From the NCBI GenBank assembly GCA_027627225.1, contig JAPFQT010000389.1, positions 1 through 64,000 on the forward strand: a stretch of DNA of 64,000 nt. The letters are read 5' to 3'. The notes beneath the pieces are model-generated. The model was not told where the DNA came from and did not search any database. It worked only from the letters and a program-made list of their open reading frames with translations. A program made the translations under genes and the position numbers. This DNA comes from Congeria kusceri. Taxonomy: Eukaryota; Mollusca; Bivalvia; Myida; Dreissenidae. The stretch's first letter is position 1; each line of letters begins with the position of its first letter. Positions 22,320 through 33,845 of the stretch are shown here, piece after piece.

Positions 22320-23570
22320 CTAAGCATATTTATGATGCTTAAGGTGTGGAAGACTGTCATAATCAGGTTTGGGGTCACTCATGCCCTTGCCGTAGTGTAA
22401 TTCCTCATGCAGTTTGTATCGATAATTCCGCGTCCTGGCACGTAAAGCTCGTGCTTTGTTGGTAGCGGATGTTTGCTTTCGGTTAAGGTCGTTGCGGTCC
22501 TCATATGCTATCTGCTTAATAATCTTTGACCCCTGGGTAAGGTTAGCATTTAGTTCAGTGGTTTTTGCAATTACAGAGTCAGCATAGCCATTGTTTAATT
22601 TGTGAACCTGCCCGTGAATTCGACCTACACAGTTGCGTGAGAAAGTGACAGTTTTAGGATTGACAGCTTGGTACGACCTGTTTACTGCTTCACTTTTTTG
22701 GGTTGTGGTTAAAAGTTTGGTAGCGTCAAGAGCAGCTGGACCTAAAACCATTTCAATGCATTTTTTAAGGACTTGTTGGTCACTGTCAACCATTTTAACC
22801 TTTACATTGTCTGGCATGAAATTCTTAGCTTGCCTATTTGTACCAGCACAGACATAACTGTACTTTGCACAATGAGTACCGCAGTAACCACTGAAGCATA
22901 GAACAATGGTTGCGATTACATCAACCATGACCTTCTTTAGAACCTTGATGTCACCCTGGTGTTTAGTGTGGGCAGCTTTAAGCTCAGCCATACACCTAGC
23001 TTTGACCGAGAGAGCGAACCGACTCCTGATATTAGACTTGGAATGACCCTTGAGCATGCCCTTTGAGAAAGGCGCTTTGTTGAGCTCGCGCTTCAGCGAG
23101 TTGCCTAGGTGCCTCAGATCCTTAAGATGACCCACATTGTGACCGTGAGAGTTACGAACACCTTGGAATGCCCTACTGTCCCCATCACAAGTGAAATTTG
23201 CTATTTTGATGTCCTTAGAGATCTGGTCACCTAACAACCTATTCCATTTGCCTTCATCACCTATTGGTTCCCTCTCTGAAACATTTGCAGAACAATGCCC
23301 CATATGATTGGGGCACTGAACAGGTTTACCCTTATTCCTAAGCATTGATGCAGTCCTGCATAGTTTATTTGCTACTTGTACCCCTACAATTTGCTTGTTT
23401 CTGGTATTGTTTTCACACATAGTGCTTATGGCAATAGTTCCGGCTTGAAAGGGTGTCGCGTCAGAGTAAAAAATTGGATTGTTGTAGCAAGTGTCCCCTT
23501 CAACATTTACCTTAGAGGGATCTTTTTGACCAATTTTGGCATTTTCAAATCTGGTACATGCTTCTCTCAT
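22320..23570 (-). CDS. Mutator-like transposase C-terminal ORF, array copy 7 (last)
   Basis: Identical translation to 3435-4685. Confidence 0.68.
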   Translation of the reverse strand: MREACTRFENAKIGQKDPSKVNVEGDTCYNNPIFYSDATPFQAGTIAISTMCENNTRNKQIVGVQVANKLCRTASMLRNKGKPVQCPNHMGHCSANVSEREPIGDEGKWNRLLGDQISKDIKIANFTCDGDSRAFQGVRNSHGHNVGHLKDLRHLGNSLKRELNKAPFSKGMLKGHSKSNIRSRFALSVKARCMAELKAAHTKHQGDIKVLKKVMVDVIATIVLCFSGYCGTHCAKYSYVCAGTNRQAKNFMPDNVKVKMVDSDQQVLKKCIEMVLGPAALDATKLLTTTQKSEAVNRSYQAVNPKTVTFSRNCVGRIHGQVHKLNNGYADSVIAKTTELNANLTQGSKIIKQIAYEDRNDLNRKQTSATNKARALRARTRNYRYKLHEELHYGKGMSDPKPDYDSLPHLKHHKYA

Positions 23571-24261
23571 TTAGGGATTTAAGGGCAGTATTGACCTTAT
23601 TTGCTTGTTTTTGCATAGCAAGTGGAGAGGGAGCAATGATATTGGTTGTGTTGAGAATTCTGCGGGAACCTGTGTTCCCAATAGAAGTACTTGCAACACC
23701 TATTTGGAAGCCTACATTGATCTGAGCTGCCTTTCTGCCCCTGGTACTTGATGGAACCTCATTGTAAAGCTTATAATGCTTGCCTACATATCTGCATCTT
23801 GTACATTTTAACCTTTCCTCCCAGCCTAAGCCCCACTTTATGGAAGCACTGTCGTCAATTACCAAGTCGCCCCTACATTTATCACTTCTTAACCTATGCT
23901 TTCTATTTTCAGAGGACATCATAGACTGGAGTAGGGCGGGGACATAGACCTTGTTCGTAAGTAAGTCGGGATGGACTTTTGATGGAGCAGGAACCCGTAA
24001 CAGGTCTACATAGCGAATCTTGTTCGCTCTCGGACGCATGGGCTTAGCTGGGGTTTGAGAGCCGTCTACATCCCGAAAAGTAAGAACCTTGTCATTGTAA
24101 GCTACCCGTGCTTCAAAGGATGACCTTTCTAACCTTACATAGGTTGTGTTGGAATTTGACCTTCTTTCATAATTATGTTTTTTCCCCTTCACCGGACTAG
24201 TCCCACCTCGTTTAAAACCAACATTGAGCAACTTGTTCTTTTGCTTGGTTGTGAACCCCAT
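23545..24261 (-). CDS. Mutator-like transposase N-terminal ORF, array copy 7 (last)
   Basis: Identical translation to 4660-5376. Its upstream non-coding region is complete up to the array end at 25454. Confidence 0.68.
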   Translation of the reverse strand: MGFTTKQKNKLLNVGFKRGGTSPVKGKKHNYERRSNSNTTYVRLERSSFEARVAYNDKVLTFRDVDGSQTPAKPMRPRANKIRYVDLLRVPAPSKVHPDLLTNKVYVPALLQSMMSSENRKHRLRSDKCRGDLVIDDSASIKWGLGWEERLKCTRCRYVGKHYKLYNEVPSSTRGRKAAQINVGFQIGVASTSIGNTGSRRILNTTNIIAPSPLAMQKQANKVNTALKSLNERSMYQI

Positions 24262-25454
24262 TTTGACCAGATTGCCACCTTAAAAAAAGTCAAAGTACTT
24301 ATTTTGTGCCCAAAATATGCAATTTTGTATTCCCTTAAACCTCTAAATGTGAGCAGGCAATGCAAATTGACCACCTGCTGCAGTTTAAAGGCACCCATGA
24401 CATTATATACTAGAATATATAATTGGTGGCCTGTAATTAAAGAGGCTGCGACAAACAAGGTGCTTTAAAGATTTTACACTTTATTGGTTTGAAACAAGCA
24501 ATTACTGGAAGCTGATTGATTTCTACACTTCAAAGTATCTTTGATCTCCCATTTTGACTAATTTGTTAATTGTCTTGGATGAAATTGGAATTTTTTTTCT
24601 ATTAAATTTACATTTTTGGGGTGATTTTTAAAAAAAAATACACAAAAAATACATTATCAAAATGGCTTAGAGTAAAAATATCTAACAAAGTCATTCTCTC
24701 CTCACCCCACATAAGCCCCCCATACACGTTTGTTTGGTTTGTTTGGGTATTTTGTCACAAATATTGCAAATATCAGCTTTAATTGTTAGAGGGACATTTA
24801 AGCTTCAAGACGCTTGAAATCACCGGCTTCCGACCAAAATCACCTGTGTTTGAAAATATGAAATAAAATGGCCAAATGGACAGATATACAAGCCAAACTT
24901 AATATATTGGTGCAATATGCATGGGAAGATAATTATATGCAAGAAAAACTAATTTTAATGAGAACAAATTTCTCTTATAGGTTACAGTATACTAAATATT
25001 TCTGGTGTGCAATGCTATACTCTCTAAATAAATCAACACCATTTATTTGAAGACACAATTTTCTGTATAGTCACTTGCCATGACTTTATTTTTGAATATT
25101 TCTTTGTACGTGTGGTAGGAAAAACATTGTTGTGTACTAAAAATTCACTGTTTCGCTTGAAGGTTGGAGACTACATGACGAGACTTTGACAGTTGGCAGT
25201 ATACCTTCAACTGGAGAGTAGCCGGTAAAAAGATGGCCGTAAAACAGTGAACTTTGATTCGCGTTGAGTTCTTTCTTACATATCACATGACCTATCTTTT
25301 TTATTGTCTAACTCAATTCGGCTCAGAATGCTCTTTAAGAAAAGGTATGGTTATGAGGGTCTCTACGCGCAAAATGTTGAGTTTATTTTTTGTTGAATTT
25401 ATTGCTTTTACATTGAATTTGTTAAGGAAATCTTTTAGTATATTGTGACCTAAA

Positions 25455-25629
25455 GCCGAGCCGATTAGTGTGGCCATAAAAAGCGTCACAATTGGCCATA
25501 GTTAGCGTCTGAATTTCGCATCAGACCACTAAATTACACAATGATTTGGAATGATATTTTATATTAAATGTAAGAATTAATTCAATTATAACAATAAGCA
25601 ATTGGCGCATTAACATTATATATTTATTA
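25455..25629. other. Junction spacer between the 3.8-kb array and the minisatellite
   Basis: Non-repeated AT-rich sequence starts abruptly at gccgagccgattag after the last array unit. It contains two 'ggccat' fragments (near 25473 and 25494) resembling decayed edges of the neighbouring 53-bp minisatellite, so the array may have inserted into or beside its border. No gene seen. Confidence 0.6.
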
Positions 25630-28600
25630 ACAGCCAGTCACCTATGGCCACAGCAAAACACGATTTTTATGTAAAAATGTGCACATCCAGTGACCAATAG
25701 GCACAGACAATCGCGATTTCTATAACAATAGACGCATTTCAAGTGACATATGCCCACAGGTAATCGGGATTTATATGAGAATATACGCATATCAAGTCAT
25801 CTACGGCCCCAGTAAAGGGCGATTTCTATGAGAATAAAGTGGCCAATGGCAACAGCAAAGGGCGATCTGTAAAAGAAAGTACGCATATGAAGTGACCTAT
25901 GGCCACAGGCAAATGGCGATTTCTATCAGAACATACGTAAATAATGTGGCCAATTCCAAGAGCAAATGGCGATTTCTATGTGAATATAAGCATCTCAAGT
26001 CACTTATGGCCACAGTAAAGGACGACTTCAATGTAAATAATATACATATCTGAAGTCACATATGGTCACAATAAAGGACGATTTCTATGCAAATATAAGC
26101 ATATAAAGTGACCTATGGCCACAGTAAATGGCCATTTCTATGACAATATACGCACATCCAGTGGCCTATGGCCACAGTAAATGGCCTTTTCTATGTGATT
26201 ATATGCACATCCAGTGGCCTATGGCCACAGTAGATGGCCATTTCTATGATAATATACGCACATCCAGTGGCCTATGGCCACCGTAAATGGCCATTTCTAT
26301 GATAATAAAAGCACACATATTAGCATATGGCCACAGTAAATGGCCTTTTCTATGTGAATATACGCACATCCAGTGGCCTATGGCCAGAGTAAATGGCCTT
26401 TTCTTTATGAATATACTCACATATATTGGCCTATGGCCACAGTAAATGGCCATTTCTATGTGAATATACGCACTTCCAGTGGCCTATGGTCACAGTAAAT
26501 GACCCTTTCTATGTGAATATACGCACATCCAGTAGCCTATGGCAACAGCAAAAGGCCTGTTCTATATAAATATATGCACATCCAGTGGACTATGGCCACA
26601 GTTAATGGCCATTTCTATGATAATATACGCACATCAAGTGGCCTATGGCCACAGCAAATGGCCATTTCTATGCTAATATAAGCACATACAGTGGCTTATG
26701 GCCACAGTAAATGGCCTTTACTATGTGAATATACGCACATCCAGTGGACTATGGCCACAGTAAATGGCCTTTTCTATGTGAATATACGCACATCTATTGG
26801 CCTATGGCCACAGTAAAAAGCCTTTTCTATGTGAATATATGCACATCCAGTGGCCTATGACCACAGTAAATGGCATTTTCTATGTGAATATACGCACATC
26901 CAGTGGACTATGACCACAGTAAATGGCCATTTCTATGCTAATATAAGCACATCCAGTGGCCTATGGCCACAGTAAATGGCCTTTTCTTTATGAATATACG
27001 CACCTCTATTGGTCTATGGCCTATGGCCACAGTAAATGGCCTTTTATTTGTAAATATACGCACATCGAGTGGCCTATGGCCACAGCAAAAGGCCTCTTCT
27101 TTGGGGATATATGCACACCCAGTGGACTATGGCCACAGTTAATGGCCTTTTCTATGTGAATATACGCACATCCGTTGGCCTATGGGCACAGTAAATGGCC
27201 ATTTCTATGTGAATATACGCACTTCCAGTGGACTATGGCCACAGTAAATGGCCTTTTCTTTATGAATATACGCACATCTATTTGCCGATGGCCACAGTAA
27301 ATGGCCATTTCAATGTGAATATACGCACTTCCAGTGGCCTATGGCCACAGTAAATTGCCCTTTCTATGTGAATATACGCACATCCAGTGGCCTATGGCCA
27401 CAGTAAATGGCCTTTTCTTTGTAAATATACGCACATCGAGTGGCCTATGGCCACAGCAAAAGGCCTCTTCTTTGTGGATATATGCACATCCAGTGGACTA
27501 TGGCCACAGTTAATGGCGTTTTTTATGTGAATATACGCACATGCAGTGGACTACATATGACGACAGTAAATGGCCATTTCTATGCTAATATAAGCACATA
27601 CAGTGGCTTATGGCCACAGTAAATGGCCTTTTCTATGTGAACATACGCAGTTTCTGTGGACTATGGCCACATTAAATGTCCTTTTCTATGTGAATATACG
27701 CACATCCGTTGGCCTATGGGCACAGTAAATGGCCCTTTCTATGTGAATATACGCACATCCAGTGGACTATGGCCACAGTAAATGACCTTTTCTGTGTATA
27801 TAAGCACATCTATTGGCCTATGGCCACAGTAAATGGCCTTTTCTATGTGAATATATGCACATCCAGTGGCTTATGGCCACAGTAAATGACCATTTCTATG
27901 ATAATATACGCACATTCAGTGGCCTATGGCCACAGTAAATGGCCATTTCTATGATAAAACAAGCACACCAAGTAGCTTGTGGCCACAGTAATTGGCCTTT
28001 TCTATGTGAATATATGCACTTTCAGTGGACTATGGCCACACTAAATGGCCTTTTCTATGTGAATATACGCACATACAGTGGACAACGGCCACAGGAAATG
28101 GCCATTTCTCTGTGAATATACGCACTTTCAGTGGACTATGGCCACAGTAAATGGCCTTTTCTTTATGAATATACGCACATCTATTTGCCGATGGCCACAG
28201 TAAATGGCCATTTCAATGTGAATATACGCACTTCCAGTGGCCTATGGCCACAGTAAATTGCCCTTTCTATGTGAATATATGCACATCCAGTGGCTTATGG
28301 CCACAGTAAATGACCATTTCTATGATAATATACGCACATTCAGTGGCCTATGGCCACAGTAAATGGCCATTTCTATGATAAAACAAGCACACCAGTAGCT
28401 TGTGGCCACAGTAATTGGCCTTTTCTATGTGAATATACGCACTTTCAGTGGACTATGGCCACACTAAATGGCCTTTTCTATGTGAATATACGCACATACA
28501 GTGGACAACGGCCACAGGAAATGGCCATTTCTCTGTGAATATACGCACTTTCAGTGGCCCATGGTCACAGTAAATGGCCTTTTCTATCAGAATTTACGCA

Positions 28601-28885
28601 CATCCAGTGACCTATGGCCACAAAATGGCGATTTCGATCAGGATATTTGTAAATAAAGTGGCCCATGACCAGAGCAAATGACGATTTCTGAGTGAATATA
28701 TGCATCTCAAGTCACATATGGCCACAGTAAAAGACGATTTCTCTGTGAATATACGCATATAAAGAGACATATGGCTACAGTAAAGGACGATTTGTATGAG
28801 AAATATACCGGTGCGCATCTCAAATTATCTAGGGCCATAGTAAAGGACGATTTCTATGTTAATATACGCATATAAAATGACCTTA
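25630..28885 (+). repeat. 53-bp minisatellite, array A (about 60 copies)
   Basis: The repeated core reads approximately ccagtggcctatggccacag, then taaatggccttttctatg, then tgaatatacgcacat, with 53-bp spacing (for example ccagtgg at 26158 and 26211). Each unit contains the short palindrome tggcc-tat-ggcca. Central units are well conserved; units at both ends (25.6-26.1 and 28.6-28.9 kb) are diverged, as expected when unequal exchange homogenises the middle. Several multi-unit blocks are repeated inside the array (8-, 7- and 17-unit periods). ORFs of 60-70 codons here follow from the repeat and are not genes. Confidence 0.95.
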
Positions 28886-29118
28886 TACGCTTACAATCGT
28901 CACTTAAGATCTTAAAACTATTTCGGTTTAAACAATAATCCATACTTATTATGTTTTATGTGCATAAGTTACGCAATATCGGATGTAGTGGCCATTACTT
29001 GATACATACAGCTATTTGAAAAATACTCTTCGAATTATATCTCTTTTCAACTGAAAACTTGTTTACCTATCAGAAACAGATTGTCTTCTAAGACTGTTTT
29101 CTTTGTATTTGTTTTTAG
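28886..29118. other. Spacer between minisatellite A and the first exon
   Basis: Unique AT-rich sequence with no open frame. It ends in a pyrimidine-rich gtttttag that serves as a splice acceptor, so it is probably intron. Confidence 0.5.
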
Positions 29119-32100
29119 ATGAAAGCAGCATTTAAGCGATGTATCGAAATAGTGACGTTCCCTGGCCAAAAAAGGTAAAATCAGTTATTCAAAATCATGG
29201 TGACATAAAACATACAAGTTTAATCCATTGTAAAGAATTGATAAGGATATATAAAGGTGAACACTAACAAAAAGTTAACATTCATGTATGACGCTGTATT
29301 ACGCTGAATTCATTCACTGAAACAAAAGAATGCTTATTTTACTTGAATATTGTTGTTTTGTACATTTAAGTTGCTATAACATGAAATGTAATTTTGGAAG
29401 CATTGTCTTAATTTCTAGTTCATCTTGTATATGCTTTATCCTTTATAGCAAAGAGAAGTGGCTGCAACGCCACTGTGAAATTGTAACAAAGAACAATTTC
29501 CCAAGACTGAAGGGTTACGGATTCGGCGTTTTTTCACAAGAGGTATGCCTTCACCATTTTCATGTTTTGTGTCTTCAACTGAAACCTTTACATTTTGACA
29601 GAGTTATGGCCCCTTTCGGACAAGAACTCATGAAAGACCTGACATATTCAAATAATGTTCGGTACACATGTGTAAGATAATAAAAAACAGGTCAAAGCTC
29701 TTTTTTGGTTATAAACCATTTCATGTTGGCTGAATTATGACCCCTTTTCTACTTAGTTTTCCTAAAAACTGTTTCCGGAATCCTGAAAGGATTCACATAT
29801 TTAAATATAAGGTACTTATGTGTACAATCATACAAATCAGGACAAGTTCGCCTTTGGTTAAAAAAAACAACAAAAGTTGAGCGAGTTATGGCCCCTATTG
29901 AACTTAAACGTTTCCAAATACAATGTTTCCTGATGATAACCTATGAAGCGCTTAACGAAATTAAATCATTTTACTTCGCAGGTGTAAGAGCATAAACGAC
30001 AGGTCGATTTTGACTTACAAAACACCTTATGTTAACAGAATTATGGCCCCTGTTCGACTTAAAATCCTAAAAACACGGATAATATCTTTTGAAATGCTTC
30101 ACATATTAATTTTTTAGATACTTAGGTGTAACATCATAAAATACAGCTAAAGCTAGACTTTTGGCTACAAACCACTAAATGTTGACAGAGTTATGGCTCC
30201 TATTGAACATAATTGTGTCCAAATAACACAGTTAAACATTCACAAATTAAAGCATTCCCTTTGGTCTATTTCTTTCAGTTAGATGCCATAGTTTTGTGTC
30301 AAGGCCATATGGTTGCGGGTTATTCGTCATTCATGTGACAATTCTAGTTAATATGTTTTCTTTCAGGCTCTTCTGATGGTAGAACAAAACGTCAAAGATA
30401 GATTTGTGAAGATATTAGGGTAATTTGATTATGCTTCTAGTGTGCATATTAGTTGGCGTCCATGTTGTGATGTTAAGGAGCTTGTGATAGCTTAAATAAC
30501 CAGATAAAATGAGCATTATTTTTTTAACATTGAAAGAACATTGAATTTGAAACGTTTTGTAACTCAATAACATGGGATGAGCTAACGCTTTTATGTTTTA
30601 TGTACTTATATTCTGGTACTGCGATATATTGGTTTGAAAATGTCAATCAATATACCACATTCTTGTCCGCTCTCTAAGTCGACTGTTTAATCTAATATTC
30701 GCTAAACGTAAGAAGAAGCTTGTGGGCATGCGATCCCGGTAAAAATCGATATTAAGCCAAATTGACCCAGTAACAGCAGAGTAATGGCCCTTGAATTATC
30801 TTTGTTGGCCGTTTTAGCCCTGGCCGCTCTTGAAATCCAACAATTTTCATATACTTTTCCCAACCTATATATTTTAAAGATTGTTTTGGACCAAGAAAGG
30901 GCACTACAACTTTATAAACATATCGTGTTGCTACAAATTATGTTCTTTTCCCCATTTGAAATACATACACTAAAATAGGTATTATTAAATATGCCAGCTG
31001 TAGGTTTGTATATCGTGCTGTAACTGAGCATATTTATAACAGTCTGTGTATTTCTTTTTGGTGTCCAACACCAATTATATGTATTTCAGTGATTTTTTTT
31101 TAATTTCAGCCCATTTACAATTCAAGCCAGCATTTATTACGCAAACAGCAGCTCAAAACGGATGTTTTCCACAGATACGCTGTAAGTTGATTGTGGATAT
31201 ATTTGTTTCATACATGACAACTGTGCATATGTAAATCAAATCAATTTTGTAATTATTACAGTATCAAAAATAAATAAAATTTGACATTTCATAACGTTAA
31301 TAAAAATATACTTTTTATTTTAGCTTATTTTAGTTTGGTGTACATATTATTTGGTACACGTATCTGCTTAACATTGTCAGATTTATGAATAATATTTTTT
31401 TTGTTTTCATATTACAGACTAGCTTACGAGTGTGTCAGCCAAGTCTTGTTTAAAGAAGCCTTAGTTGCTATACTGGAAAATGTGAGTATCAAACTGTAAA
31501 TAAATACTACGTGTTTGTTTGGAACAGTGCCCTGAAATACAGTTTGAAACTGTTATATAGAATGCCTAAAAACGATTATATTTAAAAATAATATATTATT
31601 TGTTAGTCAACTGAAAACCTATTCGGCTCTGAAGGATATGTAAGTGGTATTAATTTCTAAAAGAATAAGAAAATGTTTCAAAGTTGTTTCAGCAATAACT
31701 GAAGATTGTGAACTGGTTTGTTAAAAAATGGAAAGCTTCGTCAATTATTTTTGTAAAAGTACTATTGTTTCAGATTTTATTTAAAACATACATATACACA
31801 CAAAAATACGAGTTATCATGTGTCTGTATCTTGTTACATAAAAAATGTAATTCTCTGCGCGTAAATTAAGATTTGTATGAAATTTTCACTGCTCTAAGAG
31901 TGTTTTACGTAGATTAAAAAAGGAATGCAACACTTGCCTGGCCGTTAAAAAAAATCACTTCTATCAAATTTTAATACTGTTTGTATAATTTTACAGGTGA
32001 AGTCATGCTCCTATGAAGAGGCTAATGCTTTGTTGACAAATACCGAAGGAAGGAAAACCTTACTGAAAGCACTTGCCGATGGACTGAACACGTGTTAGTT

Positions 32101-32323
32101 TATGTTATGTACTTTATGTATAGGTGATAACTGGATCAGCAGCTAACCTGCCTTTTCACTCTATTTTCAGACAACTAAACGTATCATATTCAATTATCCA
32201 ACAAGAAAATGAAAACAACTTTAAAAAGATATCACGTTAGTAATCAAATCAGTGAAAATGCATTAATGGTGTATGTGTGTCATTTTTACTTCACAGGCGT
32301 GAAGACGAAGCATGAACTACAAG
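29119..32323 (+). CDS. Unidentified multi-exon gene (internal exons; ends not found)
   Basis: Seven exons are supported by GT-AG borders and one continuous frame: 29119-29174, 29449-29542, 30367-30419, 31110-31181, 31418-31481, 31997-32093 and 32297-32323. Together they encode about 154 residues, beginning MKAAFKRCIEIVTFPG. They include KNNFPRLKGYGFGVFSQE, then PFTIQASIYYANSSSKRMF, then a helical ECVSQVLFKEALVAILE region. The first exon begins with ATG directly after an acceptor, so upstream exons may exist. The sixth exon could instead end at TAG 32096-32098, giving a natural C-terminus LADGLNTC. If the seventh exon is used, the frame continues past a gtgaga donor and I found no following exon. 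No signal peptide or membrane segment is seen. I do not recognise the family. The open frame through seven small exons argues for a functional gene lying between the two minisatellite arrays. Confidence 0.65.
29560..30245 (+). repeat. Degenerate ~150-bp tandem repeat in an intron
   Basis: Diverged copies recur of 'gacagagttatggccccta', followed by ttcacatatt and a 'gtacttaggtgtaa..cata' segment (near 29600, 29730, 29880, 30030 and 30190). They lie in the intron between the second and third recognised exons. Related 'ttatggccc' tandems occur elsewhere in the window. Confidence 0.6.
30765..30960 (+). repeat. Fragment of the 'atggcccttgaattatct' repeat family
   Basis: The segment agagtaatggcccttgaattat followed by tttgttggccgttttagc matches the repeat at 52.5-53.3 kb. 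A 64-aa ORF here is an accident of this repeat. Confidence 0.5.
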
Positions 32324-33345
32324 GTGAGAGTCTCCAAACATGATTTCTTCCAACTTACGGTACTTGTAGACATGCATCAGTTGGGAATTAATGTGGGACT
32401 TAATTCGCTTAATTTTATACATTTCACTGTGGGTGAAAGCACAGTTTCCACAGGTACATAGAGTAAAGAACAAACATTATAGCGTATAATTGTATACAAA
32501 TGTTTTATGCTCACATCCTTCAATGGTGCGCTGTTCAACCTTTAATGGAGATTTTTAGAAATAGTGTTTGATGTTTACTGTGAAATATTATATGTTGATA
32601 CTCCAAGCAGTTTAAAAATACATGTATGGCATTATTTGTGTATGTGATAGTATTAATTATTACAACTATTACTTATTTTAATTGTCTGCTTTATTTAGTT
32701 AAATGCAACATCAGCATATAGAAGTGTATTTTCTATACATTTTAATAATTGATAATATGACAAATTATTTCTGTAACTGTATACGTTCTTAATTGATTTA
32801 TTATTATTGTTGAAAATGTCTATGTATTTCTATGTTATTATTACTTAATACATACTGCACTGTCCGTTTATTCAGAATAGAACAGTCATATTGTACAACA
32901 ATATATTTCATTAATACGCCCATGTTTTGGTATTTGTTAATAGGAAAAACATGGCACTGCATGATAACCTATTGAATTATTTTGAAGTATATATAAGACA
33001 ATGATAGACAGATGTGCGTGTGGTAATTAGTAATTTATTTACAGTGAAGGAACAATATATTAACTACGTAACTTGTTTAATGGCATTGGAAGCCTAAAAT
33101 ACTCTACACATATGCATACTATGCATAAAATAAAAACTTAAGTATGAGTTTTATAAATTATATTATGTTGACATTTGCAAATGTGTAAGATATGAACTAT
33201 ATTCATGGTCTCTATGACTATCCCTTTGACTTACTACAACGACTATCAGCTTTTGGTAATTATCCATTTTCGTTCATAAATAAGATTCACTGTATGGCAT
33301 AAATAACCTCTTCAATAACATGTTTGTTATTTATAAGGTATTAAG
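32324..33345. other. AT-rich stretch without recognised features
   Basis: No exon with a good frame and splice signals was found. It is probably intron or 3' flank of the preceding gene. Confidence 0.4.
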
Positions 33346-33500
33346 CTCACCCGAGCCAAATTGCTCAAGGGTAAGATGTAGTGGTCATCACTGTCGGTCG
33401 TCCATTGTTCGTCGTCCTTCGTCATTAAAATTACTTTTAACAACTTGAACAATAATCGTCAAGGCATTTATCCATGAAGCTGAAAGCTGCTTCCCATCCG
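33346..33500 (+). repeat. Diverged molluscan palindromic-head repeat
   Basis: The segment agctcacccgagccaaattg followed by ctcaagggtaag, then gtcggtcgtccattgttcgtc, is a diverged relative of the palindromic head seen intact at 40667-40720. Confidence 0.6.
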
Positions 33501-33845
33501 CATGTCTGAACATTGAAAGAGTATGTTACAACTTGACATATATTATATAGGCATATTGGTCCGCTCATATCAGTACAAATCATTAGACACTATATATGTT
33601 TTTGTTTAAAACGCATTCTATTTTCTTTTTTGGTTTTCTTCTATGTCTTGCCGCAGTCTTGTTATGATCCCACTTAATGTCGATTACTAATTATAGTTAG
33701 TCAGAAAATGTTATTTTGTATGTAAGGGGAGACAACCAAATAGTAAGCGGAGATAACGAAATATTGGCAACAAATAGTTGTCAGTGAACTTGATTTATAC
33801 TTAGGTGAGCGACCACGAACACTTTGACCATCTTGTTTAGAGGAT

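Larger units (their letters stand above)
1..25454. repeat. Tandem array of a 3777-bp nuclease/transposase unit (about 6.7 copies)
   Basis: Every recognisable landmark recurs at exactly 3777-bp spacing seven times (for example the start of the 238-aa ORF at 1599, 5376, 9153, 12930, 16707, 20484 and 24261). All encoded proteins are identical between copies, and the non-coding part looks identical apart from one A/G difference. The array is already running when the window opens, so its left end is not seen. Its right end is at 25454, where the shared sequence gacctaaa is followed by unrelated DNA instead of the next unit. Taking that break as the unit boundary, one unit runs 2793-6569: nuclease gene (+), transposase-like ORFs (-), then about 1.2 kb of non-coding DNA. 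I saw no terminal inverted repeat between the two ends of the unit. It could be a composite mobile element amplified in tandem or a gene-bearing satellite. Confidence 0.97.

Noticed and set aside
1..25454. Ribosomal DNA array, because of the I-PpoI-type nuclease
   Set aside because: No rRNA-like sequence is visible in the unit; it contains only the two protein genes and AT-rich spacer.
1..25454. Pure assembly artefact
   Set aside because: A block-distributed A/G variant and a defined right border argue for a real array, although the copy number could still be wrong.
25630..28885. CRISPR-like regular repeats
   Set aside because: The 53-bp units are contiguous, with no unique spacers, in a eukaryotic intron-bearing context; this is a minisatellite.
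30784..30978. 64-aa ORF starting MALELSLLAVLALAALEI
   Set aside because: Looks like a signal peptide, but is the translation of the 'atggcccttgaattatct' repeat family also found at 52.5-53.3 kb.
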